Origin: CAZYSK01 sp964649415
Lineage (GTDB): Bacteria > Chloroflexota > Anaerolineae > B4-G1
Assembly: GCA_964649415.1 (NCBI GenBank)
Contig: CAZYSK010000004.1
Span: forward strand, 85,507-149,506
Direction: 5' to 3'
DNA: 64,000 nt
Part shown: positions 33,859 through 42,338 of the stretch, piece by piece
Position numbering within the stretch: position 1 is the stretch's first letter
How the letters are laid out: each line of letters opens with the position of its first letter
Position numbers and translations under genes: made by a program
Notes under the pieces: generated by a model
What the model was told of the DNA's origin: nothing
Database searches by the model: none
What the model saw: the letters and a program-made list of their open reading frames with translations, nothing else

Positions 33859-34599
33859 TCACTCGTCGCCGAATTTCAGCCAGTTCCACAGGTCGATCAA
33901 TGTCCCTTGGCCGACCAGGGGGCCACTCTCATCCTTCTCGCCAGGAGCTAGCGAGGGAGGAGGCACGTCTGGCTCTGCGATCCAATAGACAGGGATGCCG
34001 ACCGACGCCGCCGGTGCGATATCGCGTTGCCAGTCGTCGCCCACCATCACGCACTCATCGGGCTGCCGGCCCAGCCGGGTCAGTACCTCGCGATAGTAGG
34101 CTGGGTGGGCCTTGGTGGCGTGCATGTCCTCGTAGGTTGTCACCAGCGCGTAGTCAAACTCGGTCACGGGCACGCCAGCCCACGCCAGTCGTTGTTCGGT
34201 TGGCGAGCGGGGAAACATCGGGTTGGTCGCGATGGCCACCTGGGGAACACGCTCGAAGGCCCACTCGATCAAGGGGCGGGCCTCTGGCAGCGTTCGTGTC
34301 AGGGGCCGTAGCTTGATGAATTCCTCCTCGTAGAACGCCTCGAAGATGGGTTTGATCTCCGCCTCCTCAACTCCCATTCCCGAGTAGAAGACAGCAGCGA
34401 AAGCCTCTTCGTTGGTAGGGCCGGTGCCGTCGTTGGCCTCCATAGCCTGCGTACCGCGTAGCATCTCCGCGATGACCCGTTCGGGCGAGATCCGAGCGCT
34501 CACGTAGCGTGTAACGGCCTGGAAGTAGGCCAGGACGAAGGTGTCCATCGAATTCTCCAACAGGGTGTCATCCAGATCGAATAGGATGGCTTCTAGCAT
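33859..34599 (-). CDS. HAD-superfamily hydrolase, subfamily IA (246 aa)
   Basis: Motif I is FDLDDTLLEN (nucleophile Asp and acid/base Asp), motif II the ATNP segment (about residue 120), motif III the Lys in ATKAHPAYY, and motif IV VMVGDDWQRD. An alpha-helical cap lies between motifs I and II. It would be a cytoplasmic phosphatase of a small phospho-metabolite; substrate not predictable. AAGGAG precedes the ATG. It is the last gene of the efp-UPF0182-hypothetical-HAD run. Confidence 0.9.
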   Translation of the reverse strand: MLEAILFDLDDTLLENSMDTFVLAYFQAVTRYVSARISPERVIAEMLRGTQAMEANDGTGPTNEEAFAAVFYSGMGVEEAEIKPIFEAFYEEEFIKLRPLTRTLPEARPLIEWAFERVPQVAIATNPMFPRSPTEQRLAWAGVPVTEFDYALVTTYEDMHATKAHPAYYREVLTRLGRQPDECVMVGDDWQRDIAPAASVGIPVYWIAEPDVPPPSLAPGEKDESGPLVGQGTLIDLWNWLKFGDE

Positions 34600-34680
34600 A
34601 AACTACTCCTTTGTCGGTTGCGTGACCCATCCGAGGCCGGCCATGTCGTCTGGAGCTTTGCGGAGGGGTGTCTGCCAGTG

Positions 34681-35049
34681 CTATGAATCCTTGGTCTCTG
34701 AGGAGGCGTTCCTGATGTCCGGTGCCTGGAGGATCGCTGCTGCCTCTGGGTGGCAGTGACCGCATCCAACATAGGGGTTCTCTACCTCGACCTGATACTC
34801 GGTGCAGACGGCGTAGACCTCGACCCGACGCACGAGCCCGAACCAGCGCCGGGCGACGCGTGCTTCTAACACCATATTGGGGCAGGCGTTGGCGCGCAGG
34901 ATGCCGGGCACCGGGCAGCGGGCGCACAGATTCGGCGTCCATCTCTCCGAACGCGGGTTGCGCGCGATCAAGCGGCATTCCTGGGTGGAACGGCCCCGGT
35001 AGAAGTCTTCGTAGTAATGTGGACATTCGGCGCCAGCAGGTGTCTGCAT
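34681..35049 (-). CDS. Cys-rich hypothetical protein (122 aa)
   Basis: Not a family I can name. The protein holds about nine Cys, grouped as ECPHYYEDFYRGRSTQECRLI, LCARCPVPGIL..ANACPN and VGCGHCHPE, suggesting two structural zinc or Fe-S sites. It sits 75 bp downstream of the UPF0182 gene and 81 bp upstream of the HAD gene on the same strand. The Cys pattern and operon position support it as real. Confidence 0.65.
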   Translation of the reverse strand: MQTPAGAECPHYYEDFYRGRSTQECRLIARNPRSERWTPNLCARCPVPGILRANACPNMVLEARVARRWFGLVRRVEVYAVCTEYQVEVENPYVGCGHCHPEAAAILQAPDIRNASSETKDS

Positions 35050-35124
35050 GCTTCCTCTTCCCTTGTTTCCCGTCTCGGGTCCAGCTTCACGTTGGACTCA
35101 TCAACTTCGCGGGCTGAAGCTCAA

Positions 35125-37944
35125 CTACGGTTCCGTCGCCTCCGTCGCAGCCACGAGGGCCTCCAGATTACTGGCCAGTGCCTCCAGTTCAGCACCATAG
35201 CATGTCCAGTCCCCCAGGCGGAGGCATTCCTGGGCTGCCTCATAGTGCACTTGGGCCGAACGGGCCAGCGCGGGAACGTCGGTTGACAACGGCTCGGCCG
35301 GAGCTGTCGAGGGCGCTCCAGCTACGACCTGCGCTAGCCCTTCTGCCAGCGTGTTGGCCATCGCGACACGGTTGCCGTGTACTACGAGCACCCGCTTGAG
35401 CTCGGGCAACTGGCCGGATTCCGCCTGGAGATACAGGGGCTCAATGTACAGTAACGTGCCGTTTAGGGGGATGACGACCAGGTTGCCCCGGATGACGGAC
35501 GAGCCACGCTGATTCCAGAGCGTCAGTTGTTGCGAAATGTAAGGATCCTGGTCTATCCGTGCCTCGACTTGCATCGGCCCGTAGACCAGCGCCTCCTTGG
35601 AGAACTTGTAAACCCCCAGTTGACCGTAGTCTTGCCCGTCGGAGTCGGCGTACAGCCAGGCGATCATGTTCTGTTTCCCGGCTGGCACGTACGGGCGGAT
35701 CACCAAGAACTCGACCTGCTCCGCGCCGGGCAGGCGCATGATGACGTTGTAAGGAGCCATCAGGGCTTCGCCCAACTCTCGCATCTCCCGTGGTGTCTCC
35801 CACAAGTCCTCCTGGTTGTAGAAGACACGTGGATCCTGCATGTGGTAGGCCGCATACACGTCAGCCTGGATGCGAAACAGTTGCTCTGGGTAGCGCCAGT
35901 GCTCGCGCAACGTGTCCGACCAGCCATCCCCGGTGTCTGCTTCCTCGTCGGCGACAAACAGGTCGGGGAAAATGGTGCGATAGGTCTGAATCAGCGGATC
36001 GGAGGGATCCACGATGTGCAATACTGTCTCCCCGGTGTATGCATCCACCGTGACCTTCACGCTGTTGCGTATGTAGTTCAGTCCCCACACCGGCTCTGCG
36101 TCCCAGCCAGGCTCTGAGTACGGGAAGCGATTGGTCCAGGTGTAGGCGTCGTACAGCCAGACGATACGCCCGTCCGAGATGACAGGGTAGGGATCAGGGT
36201 CGAACCAGAGCATGGGGGCCAGCGTGCGGGCCCGATCGGCGATAGAGCGGTGAAACAGGATCCGGCTTTCGGGCCCGATAGCCCTCGAAATGAGGATAGG
36301 GACACTGTCGAAGCGAAGGGCGAAAGCCATGCGGCGCACGTATCCGCTTAGTGGCACCCCGGCTGGCCCCTCGTAGCGGGTGTATATGTTTTGGTCACCG
36401 CTGGGGTAGTCAAACTCATCTTCGGTGCTGTTGACGATGACGTAATTAGTCGTCGCCTCGCCGAAGTAGATCTCGGGACGGCCGATGCTGAGCGCAGGAT
36501 CAGCGCTTCGCGGCGGGATATCTCGCACCAGGAGGTTAGGCAGTCCCTCCTCGCTGACCTCGGCGACAGGGCTCAGGCATAGCCCGTAGCCGTGGGTATA
36601 GATCAGGTGCTGGTTGATCCACGTGCGTGCATCCTCGCGTAGTTGCTCCACATCCAGTTCGCGCACGGCCAGCGTGACCTCGCGCAGCCGTCCATCGAGT
36701 ACATAACGATCCACATCCACGTCCACGAAGGTGTAGTATGTGCGGATTTCCTGTAGCTGTTCGTAGGTTGTGCGCAACGGCCGCCAATCCCACAGTCGGA
36801 CGTTGTCGAGAATATCGGCGTTGGCCGCCAGTTGTGCAGCGCCAAGCGTGCCCGCAACCTGGTAGTCGGATTCCTGAACCGACCGTCCGCGGCCATCTGG
36901 CTGTGCAAGCTCGCCCGGCTGCTCGCGGTCGGCGTCGTCCAGCCCGTATGCGAAGCGCGTGAATCGGATGTTGTGCTCGATGTAAGGGCGTTCCAGCGCC
37001 AACTCGTTGGGTTGAACGGCGAAGCGCTGCACGTACGTCGGGTAGAGCGGGCCTAGGAACGTGACGGCGACCCAAGCGACGCCCACGATGAGCAGCAGTC
37101 GCCAGCTATGGACGAAGCGGGCACTGATTGTGCGTCCATCCGTGCGCCCGGTGTTGCGGACAAACGTCCACGCGAGCAGTAGGAGCGCGCCCAGCGTGAC
37201 CATACCCGCCAGCACGTGTAGAAGCGGCAGGCGGGCATGTATGTCGGTGTATCCGGCGCCGAAGGTTACCCCGCGTGATGAGTTGAGCAGTGCAAACCGC
37301 TGCAGTTCGTAGTCTACCCCCTTGCCAAGCAGCAACAGCGCCCCAAGCAGCGAGAGGTGCGTCACTGCCCCCCGCTTCCTGATCTGCTGGGCCAAGAAGT
37401 AGACGAAAGTGCTGCCAATCGCTGTCAGAGCGATCAACACCATGAGCCATTGCACGAGGAAGCGGTAGACTGGCAGCTTGAAGATGTAGAAACTGGCATC
37501 CAGGCCAAAGATCGGGTCGCTCAGGCCGAACCGGACGGCGTGGTGGCACGTGAGGAAGTCCATCCATCGGGCGCTCACTTCCGAGGCCATCAGCAGCGTG
37601 ATGAGCGCTGCCACGATGCGCAGCATGGTGGTGAGCACACGCGCGCCGACAATTAGGCGCTGCTTCTGTCGCCTCCCCAGGCGCAGTTGAAGCTGGCTGA
37701 GCATCCGGCGGGGGACGAAAAACCAGTTGACGAGCAGCGTCAACATCACAGGCAGTGCCCCGGCCAGCCACAGCACCGCCTGTGCGCCCAGACGGGTCTG
37801 GTAGGTTCTCAGTTGCCCTTGGCTGGCGAACCACAGCCAATCGGTGTACACACCGACCAGGCTGGTGAAGACGAGAAACAGGGCTAACAGGGCAGCGATG
37901 ATGATGGCGTATCGGATGGCGACGCGCCTGGAGTCTGGTTTCAC
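35125..37944 (-). CDS. UPF0182 family membrane protein (939 aa)
   Basis: GTG start with GGGAGC upstream. Seven N-terminal helices span residues about 10-300 (first: YAIIIAALLALFLVFTSLVGVYTDWLWF), followed by a large external domain of about 550 residues with typical UPF0182 segments (RPYIEHNIRFTRFAYGL, YTFVDVDVDRYVLDGRLREV, HGYGLCLSPV, ERFRI-like LFRIQADVYAAYHMQDPRVFYN). The family is widespread in Actinobacteria, Cyanobacteria and Chloroflexota with no known function. It lies directly downstream of efp. Confidence 0.93.
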   Translation of the reverse strand: MKPDSRRVAIRYAIIIAALLALFLVFTSLVGVYTDWLWFASQGQLRTYQTRLGAQAVLWLAGALPVMLTLLVNWFFVPRRMLSQLQLRLGRRQKQRLIVGARVLTTMLRIVAALITLLMASEVSARWMDFLTCHHAVRFGLSDPIFGLDASFYIFKLPVYRFLVQWLMVLIALTAIGSTFVYFLAQQIRKRGAVTHLSLLGALLLLGKGVDYELQRFALLNSSRGVTFGAGYTDIHARLPLLHVLAGMVTLGALLLLAWTFVRNTGRTDGRTISARFVHSWRLLLIVGVAWVAVTFLGPLYPTYVQRFAVQPNELALERPYIEHNIRFTRFAYGLDDADREQPGELAQPDGRGRSVQESDYQVAGTLGAAQLAANADILDNVRLWDWRPLRTTYEQLQEIRTYYTFVDVDVDRYVLDGRLREVTLAVRELDVEQLREDARTWINQHLIYTHGYGLCLSPVAEVSEEGLPNLLVRDIPPRSADPALSIGRPEIYFGEATTNYVIVNSTEDEFDYPSGDQNIYTRYEGPAGVPLSGYVRRMAFALRFDSVPILISRAIGPESRILFHRSIADRARTLAPMLWFDPDPYPVISDGRIVWLYDAYTWTNRFPYSEPGWDAEPVWGLNYIRNSVKVTVDAYTGETVLHIVDPSDPLIQTYRTIFPDLFVADEEADTGDGWSDTLREHWRYPEQLFRIQADVYAAYHMQDPRVFYNQEDLWETPREMRELGEALMAPYNVIMRLPGAEQVEFLVIRPYVPAGKQNMIAWLYADSDGQDYGQLGVYKFSKEALVYGPMQVEARIDQDPYISQQLTLWNQRGSSVIRGNLVVIPLNGTLLYIEPLYLQAESGQLPELKRVLVVHGNRVAMANTLAEGLAQVVAGAPSTAPAEPLSTDVPALARSAQVHYEAAQECLRLGDWTCYGAELEALASNLEALVAATEATEP

Positions 37945-38007
37945 GATGTGCTCCCTGGGAATCGTCTGTCTGTGGATTGAGATGCCGTGGATGGAGCGGT
38001 GCGCGGA

Positions 38008-38565
38008 CTACACACGTGTGACGTACTCGCCGGTTCGGGTGTCCACGCGGATCACGTCGCCCGTTTCAATAAACAGCGGTACCTGTACCTCTAGGCCCGT
38101 CTCCAGCTTCACTTTCTTGAGCGTCCCGGTAGCCGTGTCGCCCGCGACGGCCATCTCGGCCTCGACTACCTCCATGGCCACCGTCGTCGGCAGCTCAATG
38201 TCCAGCGGCTCTCCCTCGTACGTCGACAGCACCAGTTCCATACCCTCCTTGATGTAGAGGTCCTGCTCGCCCAGCAAGGCCCGTGACAGTGCTGTCTGAT
38301 CGTAGGTCTCGGTGTCCATGAAGTGATACAGGTCGCCATCGGTGTACAGATATTGCACCCCTCGGCGCTCGACACGGATGTCTTCCACACGGTCGCCAGA
38401 GATGAAATTGTGCTGGATCGTCGCCCCAGTACGCAGATTGCGTAGCGTTGTACGGATGACTGCCTTACCCCGCCCTGGCTTGTGGTGTTGGTACTCCAGT
38501 ACCTTGTAAAGCTCGGTGTCCATAGTGAATGTGACACCCCTACGCAACTCGTTGACGTCAATCAT
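38008..38565 (-). CDS. efp: Elongation factor P (185 aa)
   Basis: Three-domain EF-P starting MIDVNELRRGVTF with AAGGAG upstream. It relieves ribosome stalling at polyproline stretches. The loop that reaches the peptidyl-transferase centre reads HHKPGRGKA, putting Arg32 at the tip rather than the Lys modified in E. coli. Arg32 is the residue rhamnosylated by EarP in some Proteobacteria; no earP is seen here. Single promoter at 38623-38596; it probably leads the UPF0182-hypothetical-HAD transcript. Confidence 0.96.
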   Translation of the reverse strand: MIDVNELRRGVTFTMDTELYKVLEYQHHKPGRGKAVIRTTLRNLRTGATIQHNFISGDRVEDIRVERRGVQYLYTDGDLYHFMDTETYDQTALSRALLGEQDLYIKEGMELVLSTYEGEPLDIELPTTVAMEVVEAEMAVAGDTATGTLKKVKLETGLEVQVPLFIETGDVIRVDTRTGEYVTRV

Positions 38566-38595
38566 GGAAACTCTCCTTAATCTTCAGTTTGTCGG

Positions 38596-38623
38596 ATTAT
38601 ACCTATTCTGCCGATACCGTCAA
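38596..38623 (-). promoter_or_regulatory. efp promoter
   Basis: Minus strand TTGACG (38623-38618), 16-bp spacer, TATAAT (38601-38596). Confidence 0.85.
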
Positions 38624-38671
38624 CCAGGTTTGCTGGCGGGGGAGACTGCGGAGATCTGTGGGCCGTTACCC

Positions 38672-38725
38672 GTAACTAGCTCGTAACCTGGCTGTAACGC
38701 TGCATCTTGAAGACATCATTACAAT
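38672..38725 (+). promoter_or_regulatory. Direct-repeat operator-promoter, copy 3 (three exact repeats)
   Basis: GTAAC at 38672-38676, 38683-38687 and 38694-38698, exactly 11 bp apart; 21 bp later TACAAT (38720-38725). This is the cleanest copy of the shared operator. Confidence 0.82.
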
Positions 38726-38782
38726 GGTGACATACCTTGGAGAGGATGTCTGAGAGAACGCGATAGCTGGAGACTGTGTGGC

Positions 38783-40624
38783 ATGTCGGTCACGGGAAAC
38801 CTGCGGAAAGGGATGCGGGCGGAAAGAGCCGGGAAAACGGCGGAAGCCAGGGCTGCATTCCGGTCTGTGCTGGACGATGATCCTAGCAACGAGACGGCGC
38901 TCCTATGGCTTGGCTATCTGTCCGACGATCCATACGCTGGACTGAGCCACATCACCGAGGCGCTGGAGACCCATGTGCAAAGCCCACGCGTTTACGCGGC
39001 GTTGCGCTGGGCCTGGCAACGTGTTGCCGTGCCGCACTCGAGAACGGTCCTGGGGACGGGCGGTCCTGTACCTCCGTCTGGAGCGTCGCGGGATCGCGGG
39101 CACGTAGAGCGGGCGGTAGCTGGACTACCCGTGCTCGGGGTCTTGCTCCTCGTGCTCACCATTCTCGGAGCGATCATAGGCGTTCCGCTGTTGGTGGATT
39201 CCCCCGCCTTGGCCGCTCTGGCTTCGGCACCCCTCAGCTCTCCCTGGCCGACGCCTTTCGATTCCTCCGCGCTCGTCCCGATCTCGTCGTTCACGCCCAG
39301 GCCCACCGGCGCCGCGATCGATACGCCCTCGCCTACGCATACGCCCTTGCCCACGCATACCCCCTTGCCGGTGCCGGTTCAGACGTCCGTGCCGTCTCCC
39401 ACACCCACACCTGTGGGTCTTGTCTTTCCAGACCCGTTTCCCATCCCCGCTCCAGAGGCGTTGGTGCCTTCCACGACGCTCCCTATGCCTACTCCGGTCC
39501 AGCCCGTCCCTGTGGCCGCGGATGCCGTCAACATCGTCGTTCTGGGTAGCGACCAGCGCCCAGACTGGTCGGAGTGGCACACCGATGTGGTCCAGGTGGT
39601 CTCCGTACAGCGTAGTACCGGAGCGGTCTCTGTCATATCCATACCGCGCGACATATACCTGTATATTCCTGGCTTCTGGATGAGCCGGATCAACTTCGCC
39701 GACTTCTACGGTGAGGCGTACGGCTACGAGGGAGGCGGGCCGGCGCTCGTGCGGGATACACTGCTCTACAACCTGGGCATCCGGATGGACTACTATGTCC
39801 GCACTAATTTCGATGGGCTGATCGGTATCGTGGATACGGCGGGCGGGGTGGACATCCCCGTTCATTGCCGTCTCAGCGACTACTGGCCCTATCCGGACGA
39901 GAATGGGGAGTATCCCATCCTTGCGCTGGAGCCCGGAGTGCATCACATGGACGGCGAGACCGCCCTGTGGTATGCTCGCTCACGGAAGACGAGTAGTGTC
40001 TTCGCCCGCGAACGCCGCCAGCAGCAGGTCCTACAAGCCCTGTGGCACAAAGGGCGGGACGCGGGGATGCTCACGCGGGTTCCGGCCCTTTGGAAGCAGG
40101 GGCGGGACATGGTGGAGACGGACCTGGCACTCGCCGACGTCCTCGATCTGGCCCGGGTTGCTCTCACCTTGGATGACAAAGACGTGCGCTTCTACAACAT
40201 CGGTGCGGATGTGGTCACCCCGTGGACGACGCCCTATGGCGGAGCTGTTTTCCTGCCTCGCTGGGAGGAGATTCAGCCCATCGTGGCGGAGGCGATGACT
40301 CCCGCGCCGGAAGCTCGCCTGACCCGGACCTATCTGCCGGTCGAGGTGTGGAACGGGACCACCAACGTGGACTGGGACGTGCTGGCGGCAGATCGGGTAT
40401 TCCGGACCGGGTTCCCGGCGGTGCTCGGCGAATCTGACCGGTGCGACTACACCCATACCCAGTTGCTGATCCTCAGCCAGCAGGTCAAGGGCACCGGGGC
40501 CGGGCACCTGCAGGAGGCGTTCTCCATCCCGGACGATCAGGTGATTCATCAGCCAGACGAGAATGCCGCGTTTGGCTTCCGCCTGATCGTAGGTGCCGAT
40601 TATCAGATCTGTCCGCAGGATTAG
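38783..40624 (+). CDS. LytR-CpsA-Psr family protein with TPR-like N-terminus (613 aa)
   Basis: A cytoplasmic helical N-terminus resembling a TPR pair (RAERAGKTAEARAAFRSVLDDDPSNETALLWLG) precedes one transmembrane helix (about 112-138) and a Pro/Thr-rich linker. The LCP domain spans about 250-420: VNIVVLGSDQRPDW, TDVVQVVSVQR, VISIPRDIYLYIPGF with the catalytic Arg-Asp, and ALWYARSRKTSSVFARERRQQQVL. A LytR_C-like domain ends the protein. LCP enzymes transfer lipid-linked glycopolymers onto the cell wall or proteins outside the membrane. It is expressed from the three-repeat operator promoter. Confidence 0.9.
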   Translation: MSVTGNLRKGMRAERAGKTAEARAAFRSVLDDDPSNETALLWLGYLSDDPYAGLSHITEALETHVQSPRVYAALRWAWQRVAVPHSRTVLGTGGPVPPSGASRDRGHVERAVAGLPVLGVLLLVLTILGAIIGVPLLVDSPALAALASAPLSSPWPTPFDSSALVPISSFTPRPTGAAIDTPSPTHTPLPTHTPLPVPVQTSVPSPTPTPVGLVFPDPFPIPAPEALVPSTTLPMPTPVQPVPVAADAVNIVVLGSDQRPDWSEWHTDVVQVVSVQRSTGAVSVISIPRDIYLYIPGFWMSRINFADFYGEAYGYEGGGPALVRDTLLYNLGIRMDYYVRTNFDGLIGIVDTAGGVDIPVHCRLSDYWPYPDENGEYPILALEPGVHHMDGETALWYARSRKTSSVFARERRQQQVLQALWHKGRDAGMLTRVPALWKQGRDMVETDLALADVLDLARVALTLDDKDVRFYNIGADVVTPWTTPYGGAVFLPRWEEIQPIVAEAMTPAPEARLTRTYLPVEVWNGTTNVDWDVLAADRVFRTGFPAVLGESDRCDYTHTQLLILSQQVKGTGAGHLQEAFSIPDDQVIHQPDENAAFGFRLIVGADYQICPQD

Positions 40625-40712
40625 CCCTCCCCTTCGCGTTATCCAAACGAGTCCTGTATCGCTTGAGCACTGGCATTGCGGTCCGCGCGGCCTGATCGGA
40701 ACAGCCGGGTAG

Positions 40713-40741
40713 TAGACAACCGCACTGACTTGGGCTATAAT
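40713..40741 (+). promoter_or_regulatory. Promoter of the nadK-recN-sbcC operon
   Basis: TAGACA (40713-40718), 17-bp spacer, TATAAT (40736-40741). Confidence 0.82.
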
Positions 40742-40845
40742 AGCGCTCACCTGTGACCGGGCGAGGGCGTGACCGGCATCCCGGTCGTCCTATCAAGCGA
40801 TCGGCGCGATTGCGAGCACACGTGTATCCACGCGACTGAGCTAAT

Positions 40846-41694
40846 GTGAAGATGATTGGTGTCCTCTACAACCCCCGCGTCGCTCGGGCACGTCACCTGG
40901 CGGAAGAGATCGCCGTTTGGATCGAGCAGCGAGGACGGCTGGTCCGGGTTTGTGCGGCGAGCCATAGTGAGAGTGCAGGCGATCTGCGAGAGATCGATCT
41001 GTTGGTGACGCTGGGTGGGGATGGCTCGATTCTTCGGGCGGCGCGGGCTGTGGCTCCCCTGGGCACTCCCATCCTGGGCATCAACCTGGGGCGCGTCGGA
41101 TTCCTCACCGAGGCCGACCCAGAGATGTGGCAAGATGTCTTGGCGCGGGCGTTGGCTGATGGGTACTGGCTCGAAGAGCGCATCATGCTACAGGCTGTGG
41201 CCCGTCGAGATGGTGAGACGCTGGGGCAGGCCCAGGCGTTGAACGACGTGGTGGTGGGGCGCGGGGCACGCGCCCGCGTCGTACACCTGCAGACCGAGGT
41301 GGATGGCGGGCGGCTCGCCACGTACGTCGCTGATGGCCTGATCGTTGCCACGCCAACAGGGAGCACGGCCTATGCCTTGGCTGCCGGTGGCCCAGTCCTG
41401 CCGCCGCAGTTGCGGAACGTCCTCCTAGTGCCGGTGGCTCCACACCTGAGTATGGCCCGGCCCATTGTCTTGTCCGAGGGAGTATCCGTGCGTATCCGTG
41501 TCGTTGATGATCGGCCGGCGGTTCTGACGGTGGACGGGGACATGCACGCGCAACTGGAGAGCGGGGATGAAGTGGTTGTGGAGGTCAGCCCACACGTGGC
41601 CCGCTTTGCGCGTGTGCAAGAACGCACGTATTTCTACAAGACACTGGTCGAGCGGTTGGTGCCGCGAAACCATGCACCGTATCACTCCCCGTGA
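40846..41694 (+). CDS. nadK: NAD kinase (282 aa)
   Basis: GTG at 40846 (GAG 7 bp upstream) or ATG at 40852. It contains GGDGSILRAAR (the GGDGT/S motif), NLGRVGFLTEADP, the ND motif in ALNDVVVGRG, and ATPTGSTAYALAAGGPVLPP. It phosphorylates NAD to NADP in the cytoplasm. First gene of the operon with a zinc-finger membrane protein, recN and sbcC; nadK-recN neighbours are common in bacteria. Confidence 0.96.
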   Translation: MKMIGVLYNPRVARARHLAEEIAVWIEQRGRLVRVCAASHSESAGDLREIDLLVTLGGDGSILRAARAVAPLGTPILGINLGRVGFLTEADPEMWQDVLARALADGYWLEERIMLQAVARRDGETLGQAQALNDVVVGRGARARVVHLQTEVDGGRLATYVADGLIVATPTGSTAYALAAGGPVLPPQLRNVLLVPVAPHLSMARPIVLSEGVSVRIRVVDDRPAVLTVDGDMHAQLESGDEVVVEVSPHVARFARVQERTYFYKTLVERLVPRNHAPYHSP

Positions 41695-41783
41695 GTCCCG
41701 GTCAGGCTCGACGAGTCTTGGAGCAACTGCGTTCTGAAGCGTCGTGCCAAGAGCTGCGTAGTGCCTGAATGGGAGTTGCTGAC

Positions 41784-42329
41784 ATGAACGAGCCAATGCA
41801 CTGTGTCAACCATCCGAATGTCGAGACCTATCTGCGCTGCAACAAGTGTGGGCGGCCAATCTGCCCCAAGTGCGCGGTGCAGACCCCAGTGGGTTATCGC
41901 TGCAGTGATTGTGTGAACGCTCAGCAGCAGGTCTTCTACGCCGACTTCCGCCCTGCACAGTACCTGATTGCCGTCGCCGTCGCGCTGCCTCTGTCGGTGC
42001 TGGCGGGCTGGATTGTCCCCACGTTGGGCTGGTACGCTATTATCTTGGGCCCACTTGCGGGCGCCGGTATCGCCGAGGCGACGCGCTGGGCCATTCGGCG
42101 CCGGCGCGGCCCTCGCACCTGGTTGGTCGTCTGTGCCTGCATAGTCGTCGGTTGGTTGATCCATTTGCTGTTCTCCCTCGGGCCTCTGCTTATGCTGTCC
42201 AGCGCTGCGCCGGGCTCGCTGGGCGCCTACTCCGTGGGCTGGCTGGTCGGGCTGATTTGGGACGTCGTCTACTTGGTTGCGGCGGTGGGGGCGGCCTATG
42301 CCCGGTTGCGTCCTGGGCGACGCGTATAG
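41784..42329 (+). CDS. B-box-type zinc finger membrane protein (181 aa)
   Basis: The ATG follows GGGAG with an 8-bp spacer. Residues 5-45 hold a B-box-like zinc site: MHCVNHPNVETYLRCNKCGRPICPKC, then GYRCSDC. About four membrane helices follow. This N-terminal zinc plus multi-helix layout is common in Chloroflexota and related bacteria, with rhomboid-like or unknown partners; function unknown. It is 10 bp from the recN start. Confidence 0.8.
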   Translation: MNEPMHCVNHPNVETYLRCNKCGRPICPKCAVQTPVGYRCSDCVNAQQQVFYADFRPAQYLIAVAVALPLSVLAGWIVPTLGWYAIILGPLAGAGIAEATRWAIRRRRGPRTWLVVCACIVVGWLIHLLFSLGPLLMLSSAAPGSLGAYSVGWLVGLIWDVVYLVAAVGAAYARLRPGRRV

Positions 42330-42338
42330 GAGGGCTGG

